Of a stretch of 16,309 nt of DNA, positions 8,100-14,706 are shown one piece after another. The first letter of the stretch is position 1; each line of letters begins with the position of its first letter. Source of the stretch: an uncultured Bacillota bacterium (GTDB taxonomy: Bacteria > Bacillota > Clostridia > Christensenellales > UBA1242); the NCBI GenBank assembly GCA_900544595.1, contig UQVQ01000009.1, positions 1 to 16,309 on the forward strand, given 5' to 3'. Made by a program: the position numbers and the translations under genes. Under the pieces are notes generated by a model. The model was not told the DNA's origin, did not search any database, and saw nothing but the letters and a program-made list of their open reading frames with translations.

Positions 8100-8128
8100 G
8101 CTAGCACTCTCTTCTTTCAAGTGCTAGC
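8100..8128 (-). promoter_or_regulatory. CIRCE operator (HrcA binding site)
   Basis: The inverted repeat gctagcact - 11 nt - agtgctagc (arms 8100-8108 and 8120-8128) matches the CIRCE consensus TTAGCACTC-N9-GAGTGCTAA at nearly all core positions. It starts 2 bp downstream of the -10 box of the hrcA promoter, over the expected transcription start, where HrcA would block initiation. Confidence 0.93.
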
Positions 8129-8130
8129 AC

Positions 8131-8159
8131 ATTATACCTCTGCAAAAAATGAAAGTCAA
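8131..8159 (-). promoter_or_regulatory. Sigma-A-type promoter of the hrcA-grpE-dnaK-dnaJ operon
   Basis: On the minus strand, -35 TTGACT (8159-8154) and a perfect -10 TATAAT (8136-8131) are 17 bp apart. The expected start near 8124 lies in CIRCE and gives a leader of about 70 nt before the hrcA TTG. Confidence 0.9.
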
Positions 8160-8351
8160 GCATTTTGTGCCACTTTTTTAAAAATTTTTTTGAATAAAAT
8201 TTTGAATATGTTTTTTGATAAATTCAAACTCTTTTTAAGGTCGCGTAAAGATAAATCTTTGATATAAATCCTATAAAAAATTTGCACCCTTTAAGAGCAA
8301 AACAATTAAATCTTGTTTGCGTTTTGTCCCCAATTAGGGTAATATAATTAT

Positions 8352-8555
8352 ATGACTATTGGAGAAAAAATTAAGTATTACAGGAATTTAAACGGACTAT
8401 CGCAAAGAAACCTCGCCCAAAAACTTGGAATTTTTTACACTGCAGTTGGAAAATGGGAAAAAGACGCGTATGTTCCAAGCATCGTCTATATCATGAAAAT
8501 GTGCAAAATCTTCAAAATAACGATTGACGAATTTGTTGAAGACGTTGAATTTTAA
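8352..8555 (+). CDS. Small XRE-family helix-turn-helix regulator
   Basis: 67 residues, a bare HTH_3 (Cro/C1-like) domain: IGEKIKYYRNLNGLSQRNLAQKLG, then FYTAVGKWEKDAYVPS as recognition region, and a short C-terminal helix (IDEFVEDVEF). It has no sensor or dimerisation domain, as is common for stand-alone XRE proteins of Firmicutes. The start is the only ATG and fits the domain edge, but there is no good ribosome binding site: AGGG is 12 bases away, and a perfect TATAAT (8343-8348) ends only 3 bp before the ATG. It faces the DUF4417 gene with a shared terminator between them. Its targets cannot be read from the sequence; the neighbouring cassette is a candidate. Confidence 0.85.
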   Translation: MTIGEKIKYYRNLNGLSQRNLAQKLGIFYTAVGKWEKDAYVPSIVYIMKMCKIFKITIDEFVEDVEF

Positions 8556-8561
8556 ATAAAA

Positions 8562-8587
8562 AAAAGACCGAATTTGTTCGGTCTTTT
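8562..8587. terminator. Bidirectional terminator between the XRE gene and the DUF4417 gene
   Basis: Arms aaaagaccgaa (8562-8572) and ttcggtctttt (8577-8587) pair perfectly over 11 bp with a 4-nt loop. They are A-rich on the left and T-rich on the right, so the hairpin serves both converging genes. The TAA of the minus-strand gene (8586-8588) overlaps the end of the stem. Confidence 0.85.
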
Positions 8588-9836
8588 ATATTCCCTCTCC
8601 GCAATACATAAATCCCGCAAAAGAAACTTCGTCCCAAAGTTCTTTAAGACGCCTGCCCTCAATTGTTGCATTTTCCATGAAACTTTTAATTGTTGGAAAG
8701 GTTTGAGTGCTTTCTGGCTTTTTATCTTGAAAAAACTCAACAACGCCGTCCAATTCTTTTGCGGTTTTAACTTTGTTTAAATTGACACTGTAAAAAAACA
8801 CGCCATAGTTTTTGTTTTTGAATTTAAAAGTCATTTCACTATAAAATTTTAATCCATTAACAAATTCTTCAAATGTTGCTTTAAAAGGTTTTCCAAGAGT
8901 ATATTGTTTTCTTGCCGTTGTTGGCGAAACAAGCATTGGATAACTTATTCCCAAATCTTTTTCAAGTCCTTTTTCGTCTTTGCTAAACTTCCAGCCGCAG
9001 TTTGGACACTCCCCGTTTCCATATTGATCCTGAACTGCAAGTTTCCCGCAAATTGAACACTTAACAATTTGGTCTTTAACATAGGGGTCGTCATAATCGA
9101 AAAATTTAAAATCTTCCTTATTTAATCCTGAAACATTTAAATTTTGTTTTTCCCACTTAAACTGAATTAAATCTTTCCATCCCAAGTTTTTTGTCCACTG
9201 ATAAGTTGTTGGAAGAAAACTTTTAAAATTTCCTTTCATGCTTGGGAACGGATCGTCATAGCAAATAACAAAACTTGGTTTAATTCGTTTAAGCATTTCG
9301 TTATATCCAAGCATAAACTCTTCTTCACAATTTTCTCGATAATAAGTGCAAACGGCAACAACTGAACCTTGTTCAATTCCGTCGAAACAAAAATCGAAAC
9401 TTCTTTCATCTCCCCAACTTACAGTTGGAATAACTTTAATCCCATTTTTTTGCCAAAACGCACCGCACCAACGATTTTTAAACACACTCTCAATTTGAAG
9501 CGCAATTGGCATATTAGTGAAAATGCTAAAATCTGGGCTTAAAACATACTTATATTGTTTAAGTTTCTCAAGTTCAACTTTCGGATTTTCATAAACTTTT
9601 TCAAATTTCCAATCGTAAGTAAAGAAATGTATAGTTTTATCTAAATTTTCCAAATCATTAAGTTTTGCATCGTTATAACTTAAAAACTTAATATCATTTA
9701 TGTTAATATTTTGTTTTTTTATAATTGGAAACTCATATTTCCCGCTTGACTTTTCAAAATATAGGAATTCATTTCTAACAAGTAATTGTTTTTTCTCTTG
9801 CTTATCTTTTTCATATTCGCTTAAAACTTTTGTCAT
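8586..9836 (-). CDS. DUF4417-domain protein with a central zinc ribbon and an uncharacterised C-terminal domain
   Basis: 416 residues. Residues about 65-215 match my memory of the DUF4417 family, which is common in phages and mobile elements: SPDFSIFTNMPIALQIESV, NRWCGAFWQ, VIPTVSWGDERSFDFCFDGI and GSVVAVCTYY are the conserved blocks. C260/C263 and C277/C280 form a four-cysteine zinc ribbon. The last 120 residues (ARKQYTLGKPFKATFEEF ... IEGRRLKELWDEV) look like a small domain seen in many Clostridia hypothetical proteins, but I cannot name it. No catalytic site or membrane segment is evident; the function is unknown. The ATG at 9836 was chosen because AAGGAG lies 7 bases upstream; a TTG at 9842 is too close to that site. 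The SD overlaps the stop of the upstream gene (TAAGGAG), so the two are translationally coupled. Confidence 0.85.
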   Translation of the reverse strand: MTKVLSEYEKDKQEKKQLLVRNEFLYFEKSSGKYEFPIIKKQNININDIKFLSYNDAKLNDLENLDKTIHFFTYDWKFEKVYENPKVELEKLKQYKYVLSPDFSIFTNMPIALQIESVFKNRWCGAFWQKNGIKVIPTVSWGDERSFDFCFDGIEQGSVVAVCTYYRENCEEEFMLGYNEMLKRIKPSFVICYDDPFPSMKGNFKSFLPTTYQWTKNLGWKDLIQFKWEKQNLNVSGLNKEDFKFFDYDDPYVKDQIVKCSICGKLAVQDQYGNGECPNCGWKFSKDEKGLEKDLGISYPMLVSPTTARKQYTLGKPFKATFEEFVNGLKFYSEMTFKFKNKNYGVFFYSVNLNKVKTAKELDGVVEFFQDKKPESTQTFPTIKSFMENATIEGRRLKELWDEVSFAGFMYCGEGI

Positions 9837-9847
9837 GAACAATCTCC

Positions 9848-10141
9848 TTATTTAAATTTTACATAGTCAGGTAAAACAAAATTTTTATCCCTTATCGCCC
9901 TATCTTGAATCCAATTCCACACATGGTCATGTGGGAAATAATGCGAATTGTTATTATCTTGATGCTGATAATCTCTATTACGAACAACCCTTCCTTCAGA
10001 GTCATACCATCGACTCTGATATCTTTTTCCTTTTACATATAAATCATATCTGGAATTTGGCTTTGCTCCACATATTGGTAAATCGCCTGGCCTTCCATCA
10101 ATAATTTCGCAAGTTCTATTTGGCACTCCTCCTGCTCCCAT
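9848..10141 (-). CDS. 97-aa protein with YD-G/RDY/PHDHxWxW motifs, resembling a toxin-type domain
   Basis: The start at 10141 (MGAGGVPNRTCEI) has a GGAGGG site 7 bases upstream. A longer reading from an ATG at 10237 would add 32 mostly hydrophobic residues, but that ATG lies inside the rubrerythrin terminator and has no ribosome binding site, so the apparent membrane segment is an artefact. The protein is soluble and charged. Its pattern SRYDLY...SRWYDSEGRVVRNRDYQHQ...HYFPHDHVWNW recalls small C-terminal domains of phage and polymorphic-toxin proteins with conserved His/Asp/Trp; I cannot assign a family. H-D-H and H78-type residues could be catalytic or metal ligands (inference). Two cysteines (in RTCEI and PICG) are present. 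It is directly upstream of, and coupled to, the DUF4417 gene. Confidence 0.7.
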   Translation of the reverse strand: MGAGGVPNRTCEIIDGRPGDLPICGAKPNSRYDLYVKGKRYQSRWYDSEGRVVRNRDYQHQDNNNSHYFPHDHVWNWIQDRAIRDKNFVLPDYVKFK

Positions 10142-10166
10142 TTTTATCCCTCCATATAATATGAAA

Positions 10167-10195
10167 ATTATAGAAACAGAAATTAAAAAAATAAA
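10167..10195 (-). promoter_or_regulatory. Possible promoter of the HxH/DUF4417 cassette
   Basis: On the minus strand a perfect -10 TATAAT (10172-10167) lies 26 bp before the ATG, with a poor -35 (TTTATT, 10195-10190) at 17 bp spacing. Its position just downstream of the rubrerythrin terminator fits an independent transcription unit. Confidence 0.4.
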
Positions 10196-10214
10196 TATTT
10201 GCTGCCAAATTAAT

Positions 10215-10242
10215 AAAAAAGCCGAATTATTCGGCATTTTTT
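10215..10242 (-). terminator. Terminator of the der-plsY-hydrogenase-rubrerythrin operon
   Basis: A GC-rich stem gccgaa/ttcggc (10221-10226 and 10230-10235) is flanked by A6 on the left and T6 on the right of the plus strand. On the minus strand it follows directly on the rubrerythrin TAA (10241-10243) and ends in TTTTTT. Confidence 0.8.
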
Positions 10243-10771
10243 AAACTCTTGTTGTAAAGTAGCTTTGTGGGTGGTCGCAAACTGGGCAAACTTTTGGTGG
10301 TTCTTTCCCAAAATGAATGTGTCCGCAGTTTAAACATTTCCATGCAACAACTTCATCTTTTTTGAATGTTGAGCCGTTTCTAATTTCTTCAACAAGTTTT
10401 TGATAACGCTCCTCATGATGTTTTTCAATTGCTGCAACTGCTTCAAATTGATATGCAAGACGGTCGAACCCTTCTTCTTTTGCTTCCTTTGCCATTCTTG
10501 CATACATTTCTGTCCATTCCCCATGCTCGCCTGCTGCTGCATCAAGCAAGTTTTCAAGGGTCATTGGAACCGTGCCGCCATGAAGCGCTTTAAACCACAT
10601 TTTTGCGTGTTCTTTTTCGTTTCCTGCTGTTTCTTCAAAAATGTTTGCAATCTCTTCATATCCGTCTTTTCTTGCTTTTGAAGCATAGTATGTATACTTA
10701 TTTCTTGCTTGGCTTTCGCCCGCAAACGCTTCCATTAAATTTTTTTCTGTTTTAGATCCTTTAAGTTCCAT
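10241..10771 (-). CDS. rbr: Rubrerythrin
   Basis: 176 residues. Rubrerythrin is a cytosolic non-haem diiron peroxidase that reduces hydrogen peroxide in anaerobes. The N-terminal ferritin-like four-helix domain carries the expected ligands: E19 (GESQ), E52 and H55 (ExxH), E85/E88 and E116 followed by H119. The C-terminal rubredoxin domain has C146/C149 and C162/C165 for the electron-transfer iron. Domain order is the classical one, and the length is slightly short of the 190-residue prototype. AAGGAG lies 8 bases before the ATG. It is 14 bp after the hydrogenase-like gene, and both are probably on the der operon transcript; an electron link between the two is possible but not shown. Confidence 0.96.
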   Translation of the reverse strand: MELKGSKTEKNLMEAFAGESQARNKYTYYASKARKDGYEEIANIFEETAGNEKEHAKMWFKALHGGTVPMTLENLLDAAAGEHGEWTEMYARMAKEAKEEGFDRLAYQFEAVAAIEKHHEERYQKLVEEIRNGSTFKKDEVVAWKCLNCGHIHFGKEPPKVCPVCDHPQSYFTTRV

Positions 10772-10785
10772 AATTTTTCTCCTTT

Positions 10786-12192
10786 CTATTTTAAAATTTC
10801 CGAAGAGCGATTGAAATATGTTGTGTGAAGAAGCATTTCGCTTGTTTCTCCAAGCGGCTCACCCAAAAATTCGGAATAAATTTGTTTAATTTCTGGGTTA
10901 TTATGAGCCGAACGAATTTCAGTTTCTTCGTCTTTTAAGTATAACACATCAACTCTGTTTTGCCTAATAAAATCATCAACTTTTTTAGGCTGTCCGCCGC
11001 CGCCTGCGCACCCCGCCGCGCAAGCCATAACTTCAACAAAATCGTAATCGGCTTTCCCTTCTCTAACTTTTTGCAAAAGCGAATGGATGTTTCGAAGCCC
11101 CGAAACCGCTGCAACCTTAACAATTGCCCCGCCAATGTTAACTTCGTCTTCTTTAACTCCTGCAAGCCCACGAACTTTTTCAAGTTTTAAAAGTTTTTCG
11201 TCTGGCTCTTTTCCGGTTAACATATAGTTTGCTTCGCGCAAAACAGCCTCTGTAACACCGCCGCTTGCTCCAAAAATTAAGCCGCTTCCCGAGCCTCTTG
11301 AACAAATTTTATCGAAAGTTCCTTCATACAAATTCCCATATGGAATGTTTTGCTTTCGAATCATATGCGCAAGTTCTCGAGTTGTTAAAACATAGTCAAC
11401 GTCGTGAATTCCCGGCATATATCCAAAATCATCGGAAATTGAAAGTTCCTCGCGTGATATTTCATATTTTTTTGCCGTGCAAGGCGCAATAACAACATGA
11501 ACAACATTTTCGGGTTTAACTTTCTTCATTCGGGCAAAGTATGTTTTAACAATTGCTCCCTGAATTGAAATTGGACTTTTTGTTGTTGAAAGGTTTGGAA
11601 TTAACTCTGGCTCAAAAAGTTCAACAAATCTAACCCACGACGGACAGCAACTTGAAAACATTGGAAGAGGTTTTGTTTTCTTTGTTATTCTTTCAATAAG
11701 TTCGCGTGCCTCTTCAACAACCGTTAAGTCTGCCCCAAAAGTGACATCAAAAACATAGTCGAACCCAAGCATTCGAAGCGCGGTTATCATTCTTCCTTCG
11801 TCAAATTGCCCTGGCGCAAATCCAAATTCCTCGGCAAGAGCAACACGAACAGCGGGCGCGGTTGAAACAACAAGAAGTTTATCGTAGTTTTCAAGTTCCT
11901 TAAAAACTCTTGAATAACTTTCCTTTTCAAAAAGCGCATTCGCGCCGCAAGCAATTGTGCATTGCCCGCAGTTAACACAAACATTTGGTGCTCCTTCTTT
12001 GTTAACACCATAAAATTCGCTAAGCCCCGTTGTTTTTTCACAAATTTCTTTACAGCGACCGCATTTAATACATTTTTGAGTATCTCTATAAATTGAAGGG
12101 TTGTTTTCGTCAACAAAAACACGAGCCATATCGCTCTGTTTTTTCCTTAAGTTTTCTTTAAGCTTCTTTTGTTTAAGGTTTTTAATATCCAA
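10786..12192 (-). CDS. [FeFe]-hydrogenase-like protein with two 4Fe-4S clusters
   Basis: 468 residues. A bacterial-ferredoxin domain holds C41/C44/C47/C51 and C72/C75/C78/C82 for two 4Fe-4S clusters, followed by the hydrogenase large-subunit-like domain. H-cluster motifs are present but altered: L1 is SSCCPSW (C182/C183) instead of TSCCPGW, L2 is APCTAKKYE (C238) with Ala in place of the usual Met, and L3 EVMACAAGCAGGGGQP (C391/C395) is intact. All four cluster cysteines remain, so an H-cluster is plausible; the substitutions suggest a non-prototypical (not group A) enzyme, perhaps a slow or sensory one (inference). The small-subunit-like C-terminus is present. The start is TTG directly after the plsY stop (TGATTG) with AAGGA 10 bases upstream; an ATG at 12129 is the alternative. 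Maturation genes hydE/F/G are not in the window. Confidence 0.88.
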   Translation of the reverse strand: MDIKNLKQKKLKENLRKKQSDMARVFVDENNPSIYRDTQKCIKCGRCKEICEKTTGLSEFYGVNKEGAPNVCVNCGQCTIACGANALFEKESYSRVFKELENYDKLLVVSTAPAVRVALAEEFGFAPGQFDEGRMITALRMLGFDYVFDVTFGADLTVVEEARELIERITKKTKPLPMFSSCCPSWVRFVELFEPELIPNLSTTKSPISIQGAIVKTYFARMKKVKPENVVHVVIAPCTAKKYEISREELSISDDFGYMPGIHDVDYVLTTRELAHMIRKQNIPYGNLYEGTFDKICSRGSGSGLIFGASGGVTEAVLREANYMLTGKEPDEKLLKLEKVRGLAGVKEDEVNIGGAIVKVAAVSGLRNIHSLLQKVREGKADYDFVEVMACAAGCAGGGGQPKKVDDFIRQNRVDVLYLKDEETEIRSAHNNPEIKQIYSEFLGEPLGETSEMLLHTTYFNRSSEILK

Positions 12193-12948
12193 TCAGCCAA
12201 TTTCCTTTTTCTTGTCTTCTTTTTTCTCTTGTTTAATTTCTTTTTTCTCTTGCTTAATTTCTTTCTTGGAATACATCTTTTTAAGCGACGCTTTCAAATT
12301 CGCCTTGTTTTCCGTTCCAACAAGCAAACGAAAAATGTTTTGCCTGTGCATAAACCAAGTTAAGCAATACATAACAAAAAGCAAAATTGTAACAGGTAAG
12401 TTAGCATTTGCGCCTGTATATTTAAGCGCTTCAATGAAAGTTACAATTGAGATGAAAAGAAAAGATGTAACCGCTGCATATTCGAAAATATATAGGTAAA
12501 TAAACCCAAAAACAAAGCAAATTGCAACCCAAATTGGCGAGGAAACTGCGTAAACTCCAAGCATACAAGCAACGCCCTTTCCACCTTTAAACTTATAAAC
12601 AACAGGGAAATTATGGCCAATCATAACACTAAGACCGCCAATATAAAGCCCCATCATTGCTTCCGCCGAAGAATGCAAGCCCCAAATGTCAACATATGCT
12701 CCTTCATATCCTTTGAAAAGGAAGAACCCTAAAAGAGCCGCCGCCGAACCTTTAAGCGCGTCTAAAAACAACGTTAAAATTCCCGCTTTAAACCCAAACG
12801 AACGAAGCATATTCATTGTTCCCGGATTTCCGCTTCCCTGCTTTGTTATGTCGTCTTTCAAAACTTTTTTTGAAAGAATACGCGCAAAGTTAATGTTCCC
12901 AAGGAAATAGGAAACAACAATAACAATAACGTATCTCCACCATTCCAT
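12193..12948 (-). CDS. plsY: Acyl-phosphate:glycerol-3-phosphate acyltransferase PlsY
   Basis: 251 residues. PlsY is the membrane enzyme that makes lysophosphatidate from acyl phosphate and glycerol-3-phosphate, the first acylation of phospholipid synthesis. Conserved motifs: GSGNPGTMN (38-46), GHNFPVVYKFKGGKGVA (111-127) and HRQNIFRLLVGTENK (201-215), with hydrophobic membrane segments at about 5-25, 55-78, 95-112, 130-152, 155-172 and 185-200. The N-terminal motif reads GNINFARI where most PlsY have GSIPF-type residues, so it is a divergent member. After residue 215 there is an extra Lys/Glu tail with heptad-like repeats, about 30 residues beyond the normal end. AAGGAG lies 9 bases before the ATG, inside the der 3' end; the gene starts 3 bp after der. 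Confidence 0.92.
   Translation of the reverse strand: MEWWRYVIVIVVSYFLGNINFARILSKKVLKDDITKQGSGNPGTMNMLRSFGFKAGILTLFLDALKGSAAALLGFFLFKGYEGAYVDIWGLHSSAEAMMGLYIGGLSVMIGHNFPVVYKFKGGKGVACMLGVYAVSSPIWVAICFVFGFIYLYIFEYAAVTSFLFISIVTFIEALKYTGANANLPVTILLFVMYCLTWFMHRQNIFRLLVGTENKANLKASLKKMYSKKEIKQEKKEIKQEKKEDKKKEIG
12226..12267 (-). repeat. 21-bp tandem repeat in the plsY 3' end
   Basis: Two 21-bp copies (12226-12246 and 12247-12267), differing at only a few bases, encode the repeated KEIKQEK heptad of the PlsY tail. Confidence 0.8.
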
Positions 12949-12951
12949 TGT

Positions 12952-14283
12952 CTATTGCTCCTTTTCTTTCCTGTTTTTGAAAATAAGTTTAATTGGAGTC
13001 CCCTCGAAATTGATTGCATCTCGAAGACGATTTTCCAAAAATCTTTGATATGAAAAATGAACCAAACTTGCGTCATTAACAAAAATGACAAAAGTTGGAG
13101 GACAAATTTCCGCTTGCGTTCCATACAAAATTTTAAGCCTGCGCCCCGCCTTTGTTGGAGGTTCTTGCGCAAGAAGTGCTTTTTGAATAACCTCGTTGAG
13201 CGTTCCCGTTGTAATTCTCCTTGAATTGTTTTCTTTAACTTCAATTATGCTTGGCATAATTCTTTCAAGACGCTTTCCGTTTAAAGCCGAAACAAAAAGC
13301 GGTTTAAAATAACTCATAAAAGAAAGTTTTTCTTCAAGCATTTTTGTGTATGACAAAATCGTCCCTTCGTCTTTCGAAACTAAATCCCATTTGTTCATAA
13401 CAACCAAACTTGGCTTTCCTTCTTCATGAACATATCCCGCAATTCTAACATCTTGCTCGCTTATTTCTTGGCTTGCATCAAAAACAATCAAAACAACATC
13501 TGCGCGCTTAATTGCTTCCATTGCGCGAATAACAGAATATCCCTCAACACTTTCGCGTTCAACGCTTCTTTGGCGTCGAATTCCCGCCGTGTCGATTAAA
13601 ACATACTCTTTCCCGTTATATTTAAAAGGCGTGTCAATTGCGTCGCGCGTTGTTCCAGCAACGTTTGAAACAACAACCCTTTCTTCCCCAAGAAGACGGT
13701 TAACAATTGAGCTTTTCCCGGCGTTTGGTCGCCCAACAACAGCAATTTTAATTCTCTCATCTTCCTCGCCTTCAAGCGCGGAATTTTTAAAGCAAGGCGA
13801 CGCAACAATTTCGTCTAAAACTTCGCCAAGCCCTTTCCCTTGTTCGCAAGAAATTGGGAAAGGATGTCCAAGCCCAAGAGAATAGAAATCATAGGTGTTT
13901 TCAACTTCAAACCTGTCAAGTTTATTAACAACAAGAATAACTTTTTTCTTTGTTTTTCTAAGAAGATTTGCAACTTCTTCGTCTGCTTGCGTAAGCCCGT
14001 CTTTGCCGTCAACCATAAAAATTATAACATCGGCAAGGTCAATTGCAATTTGCGCTTGCGAGCGAATTGTTTTTTGAAAAACATCGTCGCTTTTGCTGTC
14101 GAGCCCGCCCGTGTCAACAAGCGTGAAAACCTTCCCAACCCAAGTTGCGTCAGCATAAATTCTGTCGCGCGTAACGCCCGGCATATCATTTGTTATGCTA
14201 ATTCTTTGCCCGCAAATTCTGTTGAAAAAAGTGCTCTTCCCTGTGTTAGGTCTTCCAACAATTGCAACAAGTGGTTTTTTCAT
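12952..14283 (-). CDS. der: Ribosome-associated GTPase Der (EngA)
   Basis: 443 residues. Der is the tandem-GTPase factor needed for late assembly of the 50S ribosomal subunit. First G domain: GRPNTGKS (10-17), DTGG (57-60), NKLD (120-123). Second: GRPNAGKS (184-191), DTAGIRR (231-237), NKWD (297-300). The C-terminal KH-like domain ends with PTFVIFVNDASLVHFSYQRFLENRLR and IKLIFKNR. The first P-loop has Thr where most have Val. The start at 14283 (MKKPLVAIVG) fits the family; a TTG at 14319 would add 12 residues with no homology. Neither has a convincing ribosome binding site. First gene of the operon with plsY, the hydrogenase and rubrerythrin. Confidence 0.95.
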   Translation of the reverse strand: MKKPLVAIVGRPNTGKSTFFNRICGQRISITNDMPGVTRDRIYADATWVGKVFTLVDTGGLDSKSDDVFQKTIRSQAQIAIDLADVIIFMVDGKDGLTQADEEVANLLRKTKKKVILVVNKLDRFEVENTYDFYSLGLGHPFPISCEQGKGLGEVLDEIVASPCFKNSALEGEEDERIKIAVVGRPNAGKSSIVNRLLGEERVVVSNVAGTTRDAIDTPFKYNGKEYVLIDTAGIRRQRSVERESVEGYSVIRAMEAIKRADVVLIVFDASQEISEQDVRIAGYVHEEGKPSLVVMNKWDLVSKDEGTILSYTKMLEEKLSFMSYFKPLFVSALNGKRLERIMPSIIEVKENNSRRITTGTLNEVIQKALLAQEPPTKAGRRLKILYGTQAEICPPTFVIFVNDASLVHFSYQRFLENRLRDAINFEGTPIKLIFKNRKEKEQ

Positions 14284-14339
14284 CGTTTTGATTTTACCAC
14301 AATTATTTTCCTTTTCCAAATATAAATTTTATTTAAAGA

Positions 14340-14368
14340 AAAATATTTTGTTCAAAAATTGTTGACAA
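14340..14368 (-). promoter_or_regulatory. Putative der operon promoter
   Basis: On the minus strand, -35 TTGTCA (14368-14363) and -10 TATTTT (14345-14340) are 17 bp apart. The -35 lies on the same bases as the -35 of the divergent tRNA-His promoter. The -10 is imperfect. Confidence 0.5.
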
Positions 14369-14390
14369 TCGCCCTTTTAAACGATATACT
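14362..14390 (+). promoter_or_regulatory. tRNA-His promoter
   Basis: Perfect -35 TTGACA (14362-14367), 17-bp spacer, -10 TATACT (14385-14390). The tRNA begins 23 bp after the -10. Confidence 0.9.
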
Positions 14391-14413
14391 CTTAAAAGAT
14401 TTCACAAAGTTAT

Positions 14414-14491
14414 GGTGGATGTAGCTCAGCTGGTTAGAGCGCTGGTTTGTGGCACCAGAGGTCGTGAGTTCGAATCTCATCTTCCACCCCA
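14414..14491 (+). tRNA. tRNA-His (anticodon GTG)
   Basis: Full cloverleaf: D stem GCTC/GAGC, anticodon stem CTGGT/ACCAG with loop TTGTGGC and anticodon GTG (14449-14451), T arm GTGAG-TTCGAAT-CTCAT, encoded CCA (14489-14491). The His-specific G-1 (14414) and C73 (14488) are both present. The acceptor stem has a T6-T67 mismatch. It stands alone with its own promoter and terminator. Confidence 0.95.
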
Positions 14492-14498
14492 CAAAATT

Positions 14499-14526
14499 AA
14501 AGAAAGCCCCTTGGCTTTCTTTTTTA
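14499..14526 (+). terminator. Terminator after tRNA-His
   Basis: Perfect stem agaaagcc/ggctttct (14501-14508 and 14513-14520), 4-nt loop, followed by T6. It starts 8-10 bp after the tRNA CCA. Confidence 0.88.
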
Positions 14527-14595
14527 ATAAAATTCCTTAGTTTTTTCTTTTTTAATCGTTTAAAATTTTTTTACGAAATAAAATTTAGTTTAAAT

Positions 14596-14621
14596 AAAAA
14601 AAGCCCATTTGGGCTTTTTTT
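14596..14621 (-). terminator. Terminator after tRNA-Gln
   Basis: A7GCCC and GGGCT7 arms (14596-14606 and 14611-14621) with a 4-nt loop, directly following the 3' end of the minus-strand tRNA. It can act on both strands. The stretch 14527-14595 is AT-rich and holds nothing else I can support. Confidence 0.85.
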
Positions 14622-14695
14622 GGCAGGGGTGGCAGGATTTGAACCTACGCATGCCAGAGTCAAAGTCTGGTGCCTTACCGCTTGGCTACACCCCT
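14621..14695 (-). tRNA. tRNA-Gln (anticodon TTG)
   Basis: On the minus strand: acceptor AGGGGTG/CACCCCT, D arm GCC...GGC, anticodon stem CCAGA/TCTGG with loop CTTTGAC and anticodon TTG, T arm GTAGG-TTCAAAT-CCTGC, encoded CCA at 14623-14621. It converges on tRNA-His. Confidence 0.93.
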
Positions 14696-14706
14696 TAGCG
14701 TGAAAT

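Noticed and set aside
10142..10237. An N-terminal membrane segment (AFLLIWQQIFIFLISVSI) on the HxH protein from an ATG at 10237
   Set aside because: That ATG lies in the rubrerythrin terminator hairpin and has no ribosome binding site, while the internal ATG at 10141 has GGAGGG at ideal spacing.
14284..14319. Der start at TTG 14319
   Set aside because: It adds 12 residues (EKENNCGKIKT) without family similarity; the ATG at 14283 begins exactly at the conserved N-terminus.
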